Assembly (NCBI RefSeq): GCF_019599045.1
Contig: NZ_CP080623.1
Location: forward strand, 1,448,501 to 1,512,500
Direction: 5' to 3'
Source: Roseovarius sp. SCSIO 43702
GTDB taxonomy: Bacteria > Pseudomonadota > Alphaproteobacteria > Rhodobacterales > Rhodobacteraceae
Length of the DNA: 64,000 nucleotides
Shown: positions 45,276-53,885 of the stretch, piece after piece
How the letters are laid out: every line of letters begins with the position of its first letter
Position numbering within the stretch: the first letter of the stretch is position 1
Translations under genes and position numbers: made by a program
Notes under the pieces: model-generated
What the model was told of the DNA's origin: nothing
The model's database searches: none
What the model saw: only the letters and a program-made list of their open reading frames with translations

Positions 45276-47150
45276 TCAGCTTGCGCGACGGATGCCCATG
45301 ACGCGCGCGCGGGCGCGCGGATCGCTGTCGAAGAGCGCGGCGAGCTGTTCGGTCATGGCGCCTGCCAGTTGCTCGACATCCGTGATCGTCACCGCACGGT
45401 CATAGTAGCGCGTCACGTCATGGCCGATGCCGATGGCCAGAAGCTCGACCTGCTTGCGGCGCTCGACCATGGCGATCACGTCGCGCAGGTGTTTCTCGAG
45501 GTAGTTGGCGGGGTTGACCGAGAGGGTGCTGTCATCGACGGGGGCGCCATCGGAGATCACCATGAGGATCTTGCGCGCCTCGCGGCGGGCGACCATGCGG
45601 CGATGCGCCCATTCCAGCGCCTCGCCGTCGATATTCTCCTTGAGCAGCCCTTCCTTCATCATCAGCCCGAGATTGGTGCGGGTCCGCCGCATCGGCGCAT
45701 CGGCGGCCTTGTAGATGATGTGGCGCAGGTCGTTGAGGCGGCCCGGAAGCTGTGGCCGGCCATCGTTGAGCCATGCCTCGCGCGATTGTCCGCCCTTCCA
45801 GGCGCGGGTCGTGAAGCCCAGCACCTCGACCTTCACGTCGCAGCGCTCGAGCGTGCGGGCCAGGACGTCGGCGCAGATCGCGGCGATCGAGATGGGGCGC
45901 CCGCGCATCGAGCCGGAATTGTCGAGAAGCAGCGTCACCACGGTATCGCGGAACTCCATGTCCTTCTCGACCTTGAAGCTGAGCGGGGTCGTGGGGTTGG
46001 CCACCACCCGCGCAAGGCGGCCCGCGTCGAGCACGCCTTCCTCCTTGTCGAACTCCCAGGAGCGGTTCTGCTGTGCCTGGAGCCTGCGCTGAAGCTTGTT
46101 GGCGAGGCGCGAGACGGCCCCCTTGAGCGGCTCGAGCTGCTGGTCCAGATAGGCGCGGAGCCGTTCGAGCTCGGCCGGCTCGGCCAGGTCCTCGGCGGCG
46201 ACTTCCTCGTCGAAGCGGGTGGTGTAGACCGCGTAGGTCGGGTCGGCCTCCGACGGCGGCGGCGGGGGCGGTGGCTCCATCGCGGCCTCGTCATGGGGCA
46301 GGTCGGTCTCGTTCTCGGAGTCCTCGTCGGGCATCTCCTCCATCGAGACCTGCGCCTGGGACTCGTCCTGCGTGTCCTCCTGGCTTTGTTCGGGGTCCGC
46401 GTCGGCGTCGTCGCTCTGGTCCTGGTCGCCCTGGCTGTCGGGCTCTTCCTGGTCCTCGTCGTTCTGCTCGGCCTGGTCCTCCTGCTCGTCGTCCTCGGCG
46501 TCGGGATCGTCGCCCAACTGGTCGCCGTAGCCCAGGTCGTCGATGACCTGCCGCGCGAAGCGGGCGAAGGCGGATTGGTCGGCGAGCTTGGCCTGCAGAT
46601 CCTCGAGCGTGCCGCCCGCCTCGGTCTCGATGAAGGGGCGCCAGAGGTTCATCACGTTGGCCGCAGACTCGGGGAGGTCGCGCCCGGTGGCGAGGTGGCG
46701 GATGAGGTATCCGGCGGCGGCGGGGAGGGGCGCCTCGGAGGCGTCGGTGATCTGGTCGAAACCGCGGCGCCGCGCCTCGGTGTCGATCTTGACGTCGATA
46801 TTCGACGCGGTGCCGGGCATGGTGCGGGCGCCCACGGCCTCGCAGCGGGCGGTTTCCATCGCCTCGTAGAGCTCGAGCGCCATCTGGCCGGGAGGGGCGT
46901 ATTTCGCGTGCGTGCCGGCGTCGTGATACTTGTGCCGCAGCGCCAGCGCGTCCGCGGTGCCGCGCGCCATCAGAACCTCGTCGCGGCTCATGCGGCGCGA
47001 CACCTGCGGCAGGCGCACGCTGTCGCCCGAGATGCCGGAGGGATCGACCGAGTAGCTGACCGTCAGGTCGGTGTCGTCGGCCATGACCTTGGTGGCTTCG
47101 GCGAGGGCCTTCTTGAACGGGTCGGCGGGGTTGTCGTCGCGTTTCTTCAT
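45276..47150 (-). CDS. cobT: Cobaltochelatase subunit CobT
   Basis: The product has 624 residues. The N-terminal part precedes a long acidic, Gln- and Ser-rich linker (about residues 215-295, [20 protein letters not shown]), a normal feature of CobT. The C-terminal vWA-like MIDAS domain reads [20 protein letters not shown]. CobT works with CobS and CobN to insert cobalt into hydrogenobyrinic acid a,c-diamide in the aerobic B12 pathway. CobN is not in the window. It is separated from cobS by 267 bases. Confidence 0.95.
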   Translation of the reverse strand: MKKRDDNPADPFKKALAEATKVMADDTDLTVSYSVDPSGISGDSVRLPQVSRRMSRDEVLMARGTADALALRHKYHDAGTHAKYAPPGQMALELYEAMETARCEAVGARTMPGTASNIDVKIDTEARRRGFDQITDASEAPLPAAAGYLIRHLATGRDLPESAANVMNLWRPFIETEAGGTLEDLQAKLADQSAFARFARQVIDDLGYGDQLGDDPDAEDDEQEDQAEQNDEDQEEPDSQGDQDQSDDADADPEQSQEDTQDESQAQVSMEEMPDEDSENETDLPHDEAAMEPPPPPPPSEADPTYAVYTTRFDEEVAAEDLAEPAELERLRAYLDQQLEPLKGAVSRLANKLQRRLQAQQNRSWEFDKEEGVLDAGRLARVVANPTTPLSFKVEKDMEFRDTVVTLLLDNSGSMRGRPISIAAICADVLARTLERCDVKVEVLGFTTRAWKGGQSREAWLNDGRPQLPGRLNDLRHIIYKAADAPMRRTRTNLGLMMKEGLLKENIDGEALEWAHRRMVARREARKILMVISDGAPVDDSTLSVNPANYLEKHLRDVIAMVERRKQVELLAIGIGHDVTRYYDRAVTITDVEQLAGAMTEQLAALFDSDPRARARVMGIRRAS

Positions 47151-47417
47151 GGCAGTGAATGTGGGTCAGGGGGCAGGGGGAGGCAAGCGGTTAATGAGCT
47201 ATTGAGATGCGAGAGGTGGGCGCGCGGTCGCCGGTCCGCGGGGTGGCGGTCCGACGGCCGTGCCATGGCGTTTCATCGTGGCAAAGCTACTCCGACATTC
47301 TGGCGGAGTGTTCCCGTCAACCAGATCGCCAGTCCGTCCGGGCGGCCCGGCGATCGCGCGGCGGCCTGCGGCCTTGCTTCCGCGCGGGGTGAACAACTCC
47401 GCGCGAGGGGAGCTGAC
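47151..47417. other. Spacer between cobS and cobT, no gene seen
   Basis: The stretch is 267 bases, GC-rich, with only short open frames on each strand and no start with a ribosome site. I see no hairpin or B12 riboswitch element. It may contain the cobT promoter. Confidence 0.45.
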
Positions 47418-48404
47418 TCACCCCAAGCTCAGGCTCGCAGCACTTTCCGGCAGTTCCTCGTCGAAGCAGCGCTGGTAGAACTCGGCCACGGTCTGCCGCT
47501 CGAGTTCGTCGCACTTGTTGAGGAACGTCAGGCGGAAGGCATAGCCCACGTCGCGGAAGATATGGGCGTTCTGCGCCCAGTTGATCACGGTGCGGGGGCT
47601 CATGACGGTGGACAGCTCGCCATTCATGAAGGCGGTGCGCGTGAGATCGGCGACGGTGACCATCTGGCTCACGATCTGGCGGCCCTTGGCGGTGTTGAAA
47701 AGCGGGTTCTTGGCCAGCACGATATTGGTCTCGGCATCGTGGCTGAGATAGTTGAGCGTCGCCACGAGGCTCCAGCGGTCCATCTGCGCCTGGTTGATCT
47801 GTTGCGTGCCGTGATAGAGGCCCGTCGTGTCGCCGAGGCCCACCGTGTTCGCCGTGGCGAAGAGACGGAAATAGGGGTGGGGCGTGATGATCTCGTTCTG
47901 GTCGAGCAGCGTGAGCTTGCCGTCATGCTCGAGCACGCGCTGGATGACGAACATCACGTCCGCGCGGCCGGCGTCATACTCGTCGAAGACGATGGCCACG
48001 GGGTTGCGCAGCGCCCAGGGCAGGATGCCCTCGTGGAACTCGGTCACCTGGACCCCGTCGCGCAGCTTGATCGCGTCCTTGCCGATCAGGTCGATGCGGC
48101 TGATGTGGCTGTCGAGGTTGACGCGCACGCAAGGCCAGTTGAGCCGCGCGGCCACCTGTTCGATATGCGTCGATTTGCCCGTGCCGTGATAGCCCTGCAC
48201 CATCACGCGGCGGTTGTGCGAGAAACCCGCGAGGATGGCGAGGGTCGTGTCGGGGTCGAACTTGTAGGTCGAGTCGATCTCCGGCACCCGCTCGGTGCGG
48301 TCGGCGAAGGCCTTCACTTCCATGTCGGTGTCGATGCCGAACACGTCGCGCACCGAAAGCTCTTCGGTCGGTTTCGCGTTCATGTCGGTGTGTCCGTCGG
48401 CCAT
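47418..48404 (-). CDS. cobS: Cobaltochelatase subunit CobS
   Basis: The product has 328 residues from ATG 48404 (AGAGGA upstream); an open frame to 48473 has no good ribosome site. AAA+ motifs: Walker [14 protein letters not shown] near residue 75, Walker [14 protein letters not shown], sensor [14 protein letters not shown]. CobS is the ATPase that, with CobT and CobN, drives cobalt insertion. It is the first gene of the cobST pair. Confidence 0.95.
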   Translation of the reverse strand: MADGHTDMNAKPTEELSVRDVFGIDTDMEVKAFADRTERVPEIDSTYKFDPDTTLAILAGFSHNRRVMVQGYHGTGKSTHIEQVAARLNWPCVRVNLDSHISRIDLIGKDAIKLRDGVQVTEFHEGILPWALRNPVAIVFDEYDAGRADVMFVIQRVLEHDGKLTLLDQNEIITPHPYFRLFATANTVGLGDTTGLYHGTQQINQAQMDRWSLVATLNYLSHDAETNIVLAKNPLFNTAKGRQIVSQMVTVADLTRTAFMNGELSTVMSPRTVINWAQNAHIFRDVGYAFRLTFLNKCDELERQTVAEFYQRCFDEELPESAASLSLG

Positions 48405-48538
48405 GGTCGTATCCTCTGATCGCGCGTCGCTCAATTCGGGCTTCGTGGTGCAACATATAGCGAACAAGGGCAAGGGGACAAATCGCTGGCGTTTTTCGCG
48501 GCGCCAGCTACGGTTCGAACCATGACGAGAAACCCCGA

Positions 48539-49087
48539 ATGAACGAGCGCGCGGAGATCGAGGCGCTTCTGGCCCGTGCCGCGCTCGGCGAGCGCGCGGC
48601 GTTCTCGGAGCTCTATGCGCGCACGTCGGCGAAACTATTCGGGGTCATCCTGCGTGTCTTGAAGGACAGGGCGGCGGCCGAGGACGCGTTGCAGGAAAGC
48701 TACGTGAAGATCTGGCGCAACGCCGCGCGCTACCGTGCCAACGGGCTGAGCCCGATGACGTGGCTCATTACCGTGGCGCGCAACACCGCCATCGACCGGG
48801 TGCGGCGCGGCAAGACGCAGCCCGGCGGCGATGTGAGCGTCGAGGACGCGGCGCTCGCTGATCCGGCGCCCACGCCCGAGGCCGCGGCGCTGAAAAGCGA
48901 CGAGCAGGCGCAGCTTCTCACCTGTTTCGAGGAGCTTGAACCCGACCGCGCGCAAGCGGTGCGCCGCGCCTACCTGGAGGGGGAGAGCTACGCCGATCTG
49001 GCCACGCGGTTCGGCGTGCCGATCAACACGATGCGGACATGGCTGCGCCGCAGCCTCTTGAAGCTGAGGGAGTGCCTGACGCGATGA
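48539..49087 (+). CDS. ECF-type RNA polymerase sigma factor
   Basis: The product has 182 residues. Region 2 has [20 protein letters not shown] and [19 protein letters not shown], region 4 has [20 protein letters not shown] and the ending [17 protein letters not shown]. It resembles the SigK/RpoE-like ECF groups paired with RskA-type anti-sigma factors. Its stop overlaps the ATG of the anti-sigma gene. The group is divergent from cobS by 134 bases. Confidence 0.9.
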   Translation: MNERAEIEALLARAALGERAAFSELYARTSAKLFGVILRVLKDRAAAEDALQESYVKIWRNAARYRANGLSPMTWLITVARNTAIDRVRRGKTQPGGDVSVEDAALADPAPTPEAAALKSDEQAQLLTCFEELEPDRAQAVRRAYLEGESYADLATRFGVPINTMRTWLRRSLLKLRECLTR

Positions 49088-49770
49088 GCGCGACACCGGA
49101 GAGAGACGACGACACGATCCTCGCGGGTGAATACGCGCTGGGTCTGATGTCGCCCGAGGAGGCCCGCGCCTTCGAGGCGCGTCTCGCCGCCGAACCGGGG
49201 TTGCGGGTGCTCTACGCGGCATGGTCCGAGGATTTCGCGCGCCTGGCCGAGGAGATCCCGCCAGAGACACCCCCGGCGCGCGTCCAGGCGCGGCTGGAGG
49301 AAGAGCTTTTCGGAGGGCGCCAGGGCCGGCGGCGCATGATGCCCGGCTGGTGGCCCCTGGGCGGGGCGCTGGCAGCGGTCGCGCTGGCGCTTGCGGTCGT
49401 GTTCGGCACGGACCTGTCCGAGCCCGAGCCCGCAACACCCGATTACATCGCGGAGATCGCGGCCGAGGATGGCAGCCTCGTGATCGAGGCGGGCTATCAC
49501 GCGCAGGAGGCGCGGCTCGTGCTCGAGCGGCATGCGGGCGAGGCGCGGCCGGGTCGCGCGCTCGAACTGTGGTTGCTGGACGGCGACGCGCCGCCCGCAT
49601 CCCTGGGCGTGCTGCCCGAGGGGCCGCAGGCGGAGTTCACCGTCGCCGAGGGCCACCGTCAGGCCCTGCCCAACGCGCGGCTTGCCATCTCGGACGAGCC
49701 ACGGGGCGGATCCCCCACCGGGCTTCCGACCGGAGATGTGCTGGCCGTTGGCCGGGTCTCGTCGCTCTAG
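49084..49770 (+). CDS. Anti-sigma factor, RskA-like
   Basis: The product has 228 residues from ATG 49084, overlapping the sigma stop codon (ATGA). The N-terminal sigma-binding region reads ILAGEYALGLMSPEEARAFE, one membrane helix follows at about residues 95-113 (LGGALAAVALALAVVFG), and the periplasmic C-terminal part is an RskA domain (RPGRALELWLLDGDAPPASL). It holds the ECF factor at the membrane until a signal, possibly redox damage, releases it. RskA domains here have no zinc motif HxxxCxxC, so the sensor differs from ChrR. Confidence 0.87.
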   Translation: MSATPERDDDTILAGEYALGLMSPEEARAFEARLAAEPGLRVLYAAWSEDFARLAEEIPPETPPARVQARLEEELFGGRQGRRRMMPGWWPLGGALAAVALALAVVFGTDLSEPEPATPDYIAEIAAEDGSLVIEAGYHAQEARLVLERHAGEARPGRALELWLLDGDAPPASLGVLPEGPQAEFTVAEGHRQALPNARLAISDEPRGGSPTGLPTGDVLAVGRVSSL

Positions 49771-49968
49771 GCAGGGTGCCGCCGTGGCCAAGCGGCTGAT
49801 ATCTCGCGATTTATCCCGACCGCGCCCGACATGACGTTTTCGTGATGACGCCGTGATGAAACCAATGGCGCGGCGCTGCGTGTCTTCTCACAGACCGGGC
49901 AGGAAACGACCCGGCGCCGGGGGGCTATCCTGTCCCGCGGTCACGACTGACACACAGGAGAGACACAC

Positions 49969-50514
49969 ATGTTCAAGACAACACTCAGCATCATCGCCCT
50001 GACCGCAGGCAGCGCCGCAATGGCGGCCGACAATCCGATGGTCGGCGGCGCGGAAATGTATGCCGACAAGAACATCGTCGAAAACGCCGTCAATTCCGAG
50101 GACCACACGACGCTCGTTAAGCTCGTCAAGTCGGCCGGCCTCGTGGAGACGCTGTCGGGCGAAGGTCCGTTCACCGTATTCGCGCCCACGAACGAAGCCT
50201 TCACGAAGCTTCCCGCGGGCACCGTCGAGACGGTGACGCAGCCCGAGAACAAGGAAATGCTCACCCAGGTCCTGACGTGTCACGTGGTCGCGGCCAACGC
50301 GATGTCGGATGCGATTGCCGGCATGATCGCGGATGATGGTGGCGATCATCCGGTCGAGACCGTGGGCGGCTGTGTCCTTTCGGCCAAGATGGACGGCGAC
50401 ACGATCACGCTGACCGACGAGAACGGCCGGACGGCGAACGTGACGATCGCGGATGTCAAACAGTCCAACGGTGTGATCCACGTCATCGACGGCGTGATCC
50501 TGCCCAAGCAGTAA
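49969..50514 (+). CDS. Fasciclin-domain secreted protein
   Basis: The product has 181 residues. A signal peptide ends around SAAMA (residue 22). The FAS1 motifs are TLVKLVKSAGLVETLSGEGP, PFTVFAPTNEAFTKLP and the end NGVIHVIDGVILPKQ. Two Cys (LTCHVV and GGCVLSA) probably form a disulfide. The protein is exported and may bind the cell surface. Position two genes after the ECF/anti-sigma pair is typical of redox-stress ECF regulons, where fasciclin-domain proteins are known members. Confidence 0.9.
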   Translation: MFKTTLSIIALTAGSAAMAADNPMVGGAEMYADKNIVENAVNSEDHTTLVKLVKSAGLVETLSGEGPFTVFAPTNEAFTKLPAGTVETVTQPENKEMLTQVLTCHVVAANAMSDAIAGMIADDGGDHPVETVGGCVLSAKMDGDTITLTDENGRTANVTIADVKQSNGVIHVIDGVILPKQ

Positions 50515-50611
50515 CGAGTAATCACGCGATTGTGGGGGGCCGTCGGCTTGTCCGGCGGCCCTTCGTGTTCCATTTTTTGCACAAGTCATTCGAGGAGAGG
50601 GGAGTTACGAC

Positions 50612-51097
50612 ATGAAACGGCGACAATTCATCCTATCGGGCCTGTTGGCGGGCACCGCGATGACGCGCGGCACCGGCGCAACGGCCGCGGCCGAGGGAAA
50701 GTTCGAGGTCACGCGCAGCGAAGAAGAATGGCGCGAGATGCTGAGCGAGCGCGAATATCACGTCATGCGCGAGGAAGGCACCGAGCCGGCCGGAAGCTCG
50801 CCGCTCGACAAGATCTACGAGCCGGGCATCTATCACTGCCGGGGCTGCGACCAGGCGCTCTATTCGAGCGAGACGAAATTCGACAGCGGCACCGGCTGGC
50901 CCAGCTTCTGGGAGGCGCTGCCGGACGCGGTGGGCACGAAGGAGGATCGCAAGCTGCTGTTCTACGTGCGGACCGAATGCCATTGCGACCGCTGCGGAAG
51001 TCATCTTGGCCATATCTTCGATGATGGTCCCGAACCGACGGGCAAGCGGCATTGCATCAACGGCGTGAGCCTCGTCTTCAAGCCGGCGGAGGCGTGA
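50612..51097 (+). CDS. msrB: Methionine-(R)-sulfoxide reductase MsrB, Tat-exported
   Basis: The product has 161 residues. The N-terminus KRRQFILSGLLAGTAM is a twin-arginine signal, with a cleavage likely near ATAAA (residue 26). MsrB domain: CRGCDQALYSSETKFDSGTG and CHCDRCGSHLGHIFDDGPEP hold the four zinc cysteines; RHCINGVSLVF contains the catalytic Cys. It repairs oxidised methionine in periplasmic proteins. Periplasmic MsrB is less usual than cytoplasmic forms. Neighbours are fasciclin and OsmC genes, consistent with an oxidative-stress cluster. Confidence 0.92.
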   Translation: MKRRQFILSGLLAGTAMTRGTGATAAAEGKFEVTRSEEEWREMLSEREYHVMREEGTEPAGSSPLDKIYEPGIYHCRGCDQALYSSETKFDSGTGWPSFWEALPDAVGTKEDRKLLFYVRTECHCDRCGSHLGHIFDDGPEPTGKRHCINGVSLVFKPAEA

Positions 51098-51198
51098 TCG
51101 GGGCGGTCCCCGCGTGCAACCTTTTGCCCCGGGCCGCGTTGAGCGCCTGAACCGGGTCGCGCCGCGGCCCGAACGAGGATCAACGAAAGGAGCATATC

Positions 51199-51627
51199 AT
51201 GCCAGTGAGCAAAGCATCCGCCGTCTGGAAGGGCGATCTGAAAAGCGGCAAGGGCCATATCAGCACCGGGAGTGGCGCGCTCGACGATCAGCCCTATGGT
51301 TTCAACACGCGCTTCGAGGGCGCGCCGGGCACCAACCCCGAGGAACTGGTCGGCGCGGCCCACGCGGGGTGCTACGCGATGGCCATGTCGTTGGGGCTGG
51401 GCGAGCGTGACCTCAAGGCCGAGGAGATCGACACGCGGGCGAAGGTGACGCTCGAGGAGAAGGATGGTGGCTTTGCCGTGACCAAAGTGCATCTCGACGT
51501 CGAGGCGAAGATATCGGGCATCAGCGAGTCGGATTTCCAGGAGGTGGCGGAGGCCACCAAGAAGAACTGCCCGATTTCGAAACTGCTGACCGCCGAGATC
51601 ACGCTCGACGCGAAGCTGAAGTCGTAA
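51199..51627 (+). CDS. OsmC family peroxiredoxin
   Basis: The product has 142 residues. Both catalytic cysteines are visible: AAHAGCYAMAMSLGLG and ATKKNCPISKLLTA. The shape (start VSKASAVWKGDLKSGKGHIS; N-terminal GSGALDDQPYGFNTRF) is OsmC rather than Ohr. OsmC proteins reduce organic peroxides in the cytoplasm using a dithiol donor. It is followed by a strong terminator and is the end of the stress cluster. Confidence 0.92.
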   Translation: MPVSKASAVWKGDLKSGKGHISTGSGALDDQPYGFNTRFEGAPGTNPEELVGAAHAGCYAMAMSLGLGERDLKAEEIDTRAKVTLEEKDGGFAVTKVHLDVEAKISGISESDFQEVAEATKKNCPISKLLTAEITLDAKLKS

Positions 51628-51651
51628 GCGCGACAGGTCGCGCGAGGACGG

Positions 51652-51676
51652 GGCGGGCCGGAACGGCCCGCCTTTT
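51652..51676 (+). terminator. Rho-independent terminator after osmC
   Basis: GGCGGGCCG at 51652-51660 pairs with CGGCCCGCC at 51664-51672 around GAA, followed by TTTT. The convergent DnaJ-like gene ends at 51697. Confidence 0.8.
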
Positions 51677-51696
51677 CCGATTCCAAGCCACGGAAA

Positions 51697-52320
51697 TCAT
51701 TTGAAATTCCGGCTCTGCTTGATCTGTTCCCAGGCCCACATGACCTCTTGCAACTGCTCTTCCTGGCTGCGGTCGCCGCCGTTGATGTCGGGATGCAGCA
51801 CCTTGATGAGCTTCTTGTAGGACTTGCGGATATCGGCCTTGGTCCAGTCGTCCTTGGCCTCGAGTATCTCGACGGCGCGACGCTCGGTCGGGGGCAGCTT
51901 GCGCCCGCCGCCCTTCTGCTTGCCGGGGTTGCGGGTGGCATTGACGCCCAGAACCTGATGCGGATCCTCGATCCCCAGCCGCGCCCAGGCGCGCGCCTCG
52001 GGGTCGGTGAAGGACTTGGTCTGGCGTTCCCAGACCTTGTCCTTGGACATCTGGGCGTTCATCTCGGCCTCGGTGGTGCCGTTGAAGAAGTTCCACTTGA
52101 GATTGTATTCGCGCACGTGCTGCTGGCAGAACCAGAAGTAATCGTCGAGCACGTCGGGGGCCTTGGGTGCGCGGTACTTGCCGGGTTCCTGGCAGCCCTC
52201 GTGATCGCAGATGCGGGTCGAGGTTTCGGACGCACCGGACATGCCGCGGCGACCGCGGGGGTTCTTCTTCTTGGCGGACGACACGGACATGTCGAAGCCG
52301 AAGGGATCGGATTTGGCCAT
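51697..52320 (-). CDS. DnaJ-domain protein
   Basis: The product has 207 residues from ATG 52320 (GGGGAGC upstream). A Cys-containing N-terminal part (RICDHEGCQEPGKYRAPKA, then FWFCQQHVREYN) is followed by a C-terminal J domain with the HPD motif in YKKLIKVLHPDINGGDRS. J domain at the C-terminus, not the N-terminus, is typical of this alphaproteobacterial family. It would stimulate an Hsp70 such as DnaK. The Cys pattern suggests metal binding, not zinc fingers of DnaJ type. Confidence 0.87.
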   Translation of the reverse strand: MAKSDPFGFDMSVSSAKKKNPRGRRGMSGASETSTRICDHEGCQEPGKYRAPKAPDVLDDYFWFCQQHVREYNLKWNFFNGTTEAEMNAQMSKDKVWERQTKSFTDPEARAWARLGIEDPHQVLGVNATRNPGKQKGGGRKLPPTERRAVEILEAKDDWTKADIRKSYKKLIKVLHPDINGGDRSQEEQLQEVMWAWEQIKQSRNFK

Positions 52321-52395
52321 GATGCTCCCCTTTGCGACTCGGAGCGGAGAGAATAGGCTATTGGCCGGTGAATTGAAGGGGGTGGGGTGAAAAAG

Positions 52396-52662
52396 ATGAC
52401 GAGGTCGGAGGAGATACGCGCACGGCTCGACGCCCGGTTCGGCGCGGGTGCGGCGGAGGTGGTGGACGAAAGCGAAGCGCATCGCGGCCACGCGGGATAC
52501 CAGGAGGGGGGCGAGAGCCACTTCCGGGTGCGGATCCGGGCGCCGGAACTGGAGAAAAGCTCAAGGATTTCAAGGCACCGGGCCGTTCACGCGGCCATCG
52601 GCCCCGACCTCATGGGGCGCATTCACGCGCTGGCGATCGAGATCGAGACCGCGGAATCCTAA
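52396..52662 (+). CDS. BolA family protein
   Basis: The product has 88 residues from ATG 52396; a GTG at 52387 with its own AAGGGGG site is an alternative start. The sequence TRSEEIRARLDARFGAGAAE, then ESHFRVRIRAPELEKSSRIS and the ending DLMGRIHALAIEIETAES is the BolA fold, with the invariant His in AHRGHAGY and RHRAVHAAI. BolA proteins partner with monothiol glutaredoxins in Fe-S cluster handling. It ends four bases into the convergent DUF4177 gene. Confidence 0.87.
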   Translation: MTRSEEIRARLDARFGAGAAEVVDESEAHRGHAGYQEGGESHFRVRIRAPELEKSSRISRHRAVHAAIGPDLMGRIHALAIEIETAES

Positions 52663-53048
52663 CCCTTGGGGCGGTTGCTGTTGGCAGGCGTGGCAGTGTC
52701 CGGCTCGGGCGATGTGTCGCGGGGGGTCTCGTCCTCGGTGGCGGGCTCGGGTGCCGCATCGGGCTCGGACTCGGCGCTCTCGGGAGGGGTCGGCGCGGGG
52801 CCGGTATGGGCCTCGGGGACCGGGCGCTGGAAGACGAGAAGCGTGCGGTAGACGGTCGTCGTCGAGGTGAGGCCCTGGCGCTCCTCGGAGGGCAGGATGT
52901 CGGCGCGCAGGTAGCTCCAGCCTTTGGCGCCCATCTCGTTCATGAGGGTCTCGACCGCGTGGGCGAAGCGCGCCTCGGGGCCCTTCACCCCCTTGTCCTT
53001 CAACCCCTTGTTCGGGGCAGGAATAACTTTGTATTCAACGCGTTGCAT
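52659..53048 (-). CDS. DUF4177 domain-containing protein
   Basis: The product has 129 residues. The DUF4177 part is about residues 1-75 (RVEYKVIPAPNKGLKDKGVK, MGAKGWSYLRADILPSEERQ, TVYRTLLVFQR). The C-terminal 50 residues are Pro, Glu and Thr rich and probably disordered (EPATEDETPRDTSPEPDT). No function is known for this domain. Four bases overlap with the bolA stop on the other strand. Confidence 0.85.
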   Translation of the reverse strand: MQRVEYKVIPAPNKGLKDKGVKGPEARFAHAVETLMNEMGAKGWSYLRADILPSEERQGLTSTTTVYRTLLVFQRPVPEAHTGPAPTPPESAESEPDAAPEPATEDETPRDTSPEPDTATPANSNRPKG

Positions 53049-53066
53049 GGGTTTCTTGATCCTGTT

Positions 53067-53552
53067 TCAGGCGGATTTGCGGGGGATGCCGACGCGGCGG
53101 CCGACGCCGTCGGGGCGCGGCCAGGCGGCGTGTTCGCGCGCCATGGCGGCGACGCGGGCCTCGATCTCGGGCGGCATCGGTGTGACCCTGGGGCCGTCGA
53201 GATCGACGTGGAGCGTCAGCCCCTCGCCGGTGGCCGAGATCCAGCCATCCTCGTGGTAGAGTTGCTGGAACGTGTGAAAGCGCTTCGCGTCGTGGTCGAT
53301 GAGCCAGAAGGACGCGCGCAACCGATCCCCGAGCTTGACCTCGCGCAGGTAGCGCAGGTGGAATTCGCCCGAGAAAGTCGTGTGATTGCGGGTCTTTACG
53401 TAGTCGGGACCGAAGCCGAACCGCTCGAACACCTCGTCGGCGGCCCGGTCGAAGAGAACCGTGTAGTAGCCCATGTTGAGATGGTTGTTGTGGTCGATCC
53501 AACCGGGCTCGATCTCGAGCCAGGAAGAGAGGATGGGGGCGGGTTGGGTCAT
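53067..53552 (-). CDS. Acyl-CoA thioesterase, hot-dog fold, carnitine-cluster type
   Basis: The product has 161 residues. Hot-dog motifs: IEPGWIDHNNHLNMGYYTVL (the catalytic Asp/His region), GEFHLRYLREVKLGDRLRAS, and the ending TPMPPEIEARVAAMAREHAA. This pattern matches the thioesterases encoded in L-carnitine degradation operons (betainyl-CoA thioesterase). It is divergent from a GlxA-type regulator and the Rieske/BKACE cluster, so it may hydrolyse the CoA thioester produced by BKACE. It is 18 bases from the DUF4177 gene. Confidence 0.82.
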   Translation of the reverse strand: MTQPAPILSSWLEIEPGWIDHNNHLNMGYYTVLFDRAADEVFERFGFGPDYVKTRNHTTFSGEFHLRYLREVKLGDRLRASFWLIDHDAKRFHTFQQLYHEDGWISATGEGLTLHVDLDGPRVTPMPPEIEARVAAMAREHAAWPRPDGVGRRVGIPRKSA

Positions 53553-53885
53553 CGAGGGCTGAACTCTGCTTGCGCGGCGCCCCCGGATTAGTGACCCACG
53601 TCGCGGAATGCAAAGGGAAAGGGTTGCCGGAGTGTTGACGGGGCGCGCGGCGTTTCGGTGCCGCCACGCGGTGCATGGCGGCGAATCGGCTGGTTAACAA
53701 GGGAAAAGGCGCCGAATCCCGACGTCGGTATCCATGTCGGTATCCACGTCGGTATCGCGTCGGTGCAAATCGGGCCGAGGGGCGGGATTAAGCCTGCGAA
53801 CGGTGGGTAGCGCGATCCTTGCAGGTGCGCGCGGTCGGATCGCGGGGCTTGGTTCCGGGCGGCGGGACGGGATAGGGTCGGCGGC
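53553..53885. other. Divergent intergenic region, thioesterase and GlxA-type regulator (333 bp)
   Basis: The middle holds copy 2 of the 75-bp dispersed repeat (53692-53766). The right part (53767-53885) should contain the regulator promoter. No gene is seen; the open frames that cross it are GC-rich shadows. Confidence 0.5.
53692..53766 (+). repeat. Dispersed repeat, copy 2, with three tandem 12-bp units
   Basis: It starts GGTTAACAAGGGAAAAG and has GACGTCGGTATC, CATGTCGGTATC and CACGTCGGTATC at 53721-53756, then GCGTCGGTGC. Same orientation and length as copy 1 at 33611-33684, and the 10-bp palindrome CCGACGTCGG is also kept. It lies in an intergenic region. Confidence 0.85.

Noticed and set aside
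46290..46510. Acidic repetitive stretch in cobT that looks like low-complexity or repeat DNA
   Set aside because: It is the normal acidic linker of CobT proteins.
45369..48419. A 1016-codon open frame on the plus strand over cobT and cobS
   Set aside because: It is antisense to two certain genes, and its composition (Gly, Val, His and Arg rich) is the mirror of their codon use. No start signal or domain.
49858..49884. Possible ECF promoter (GAAACC, 15 bases, CGTGTC) before the fasciclin gene
   Set aside because: The match is loose, no similar pair was found before msrB or osmC, so it cannot be supported without more genomes.
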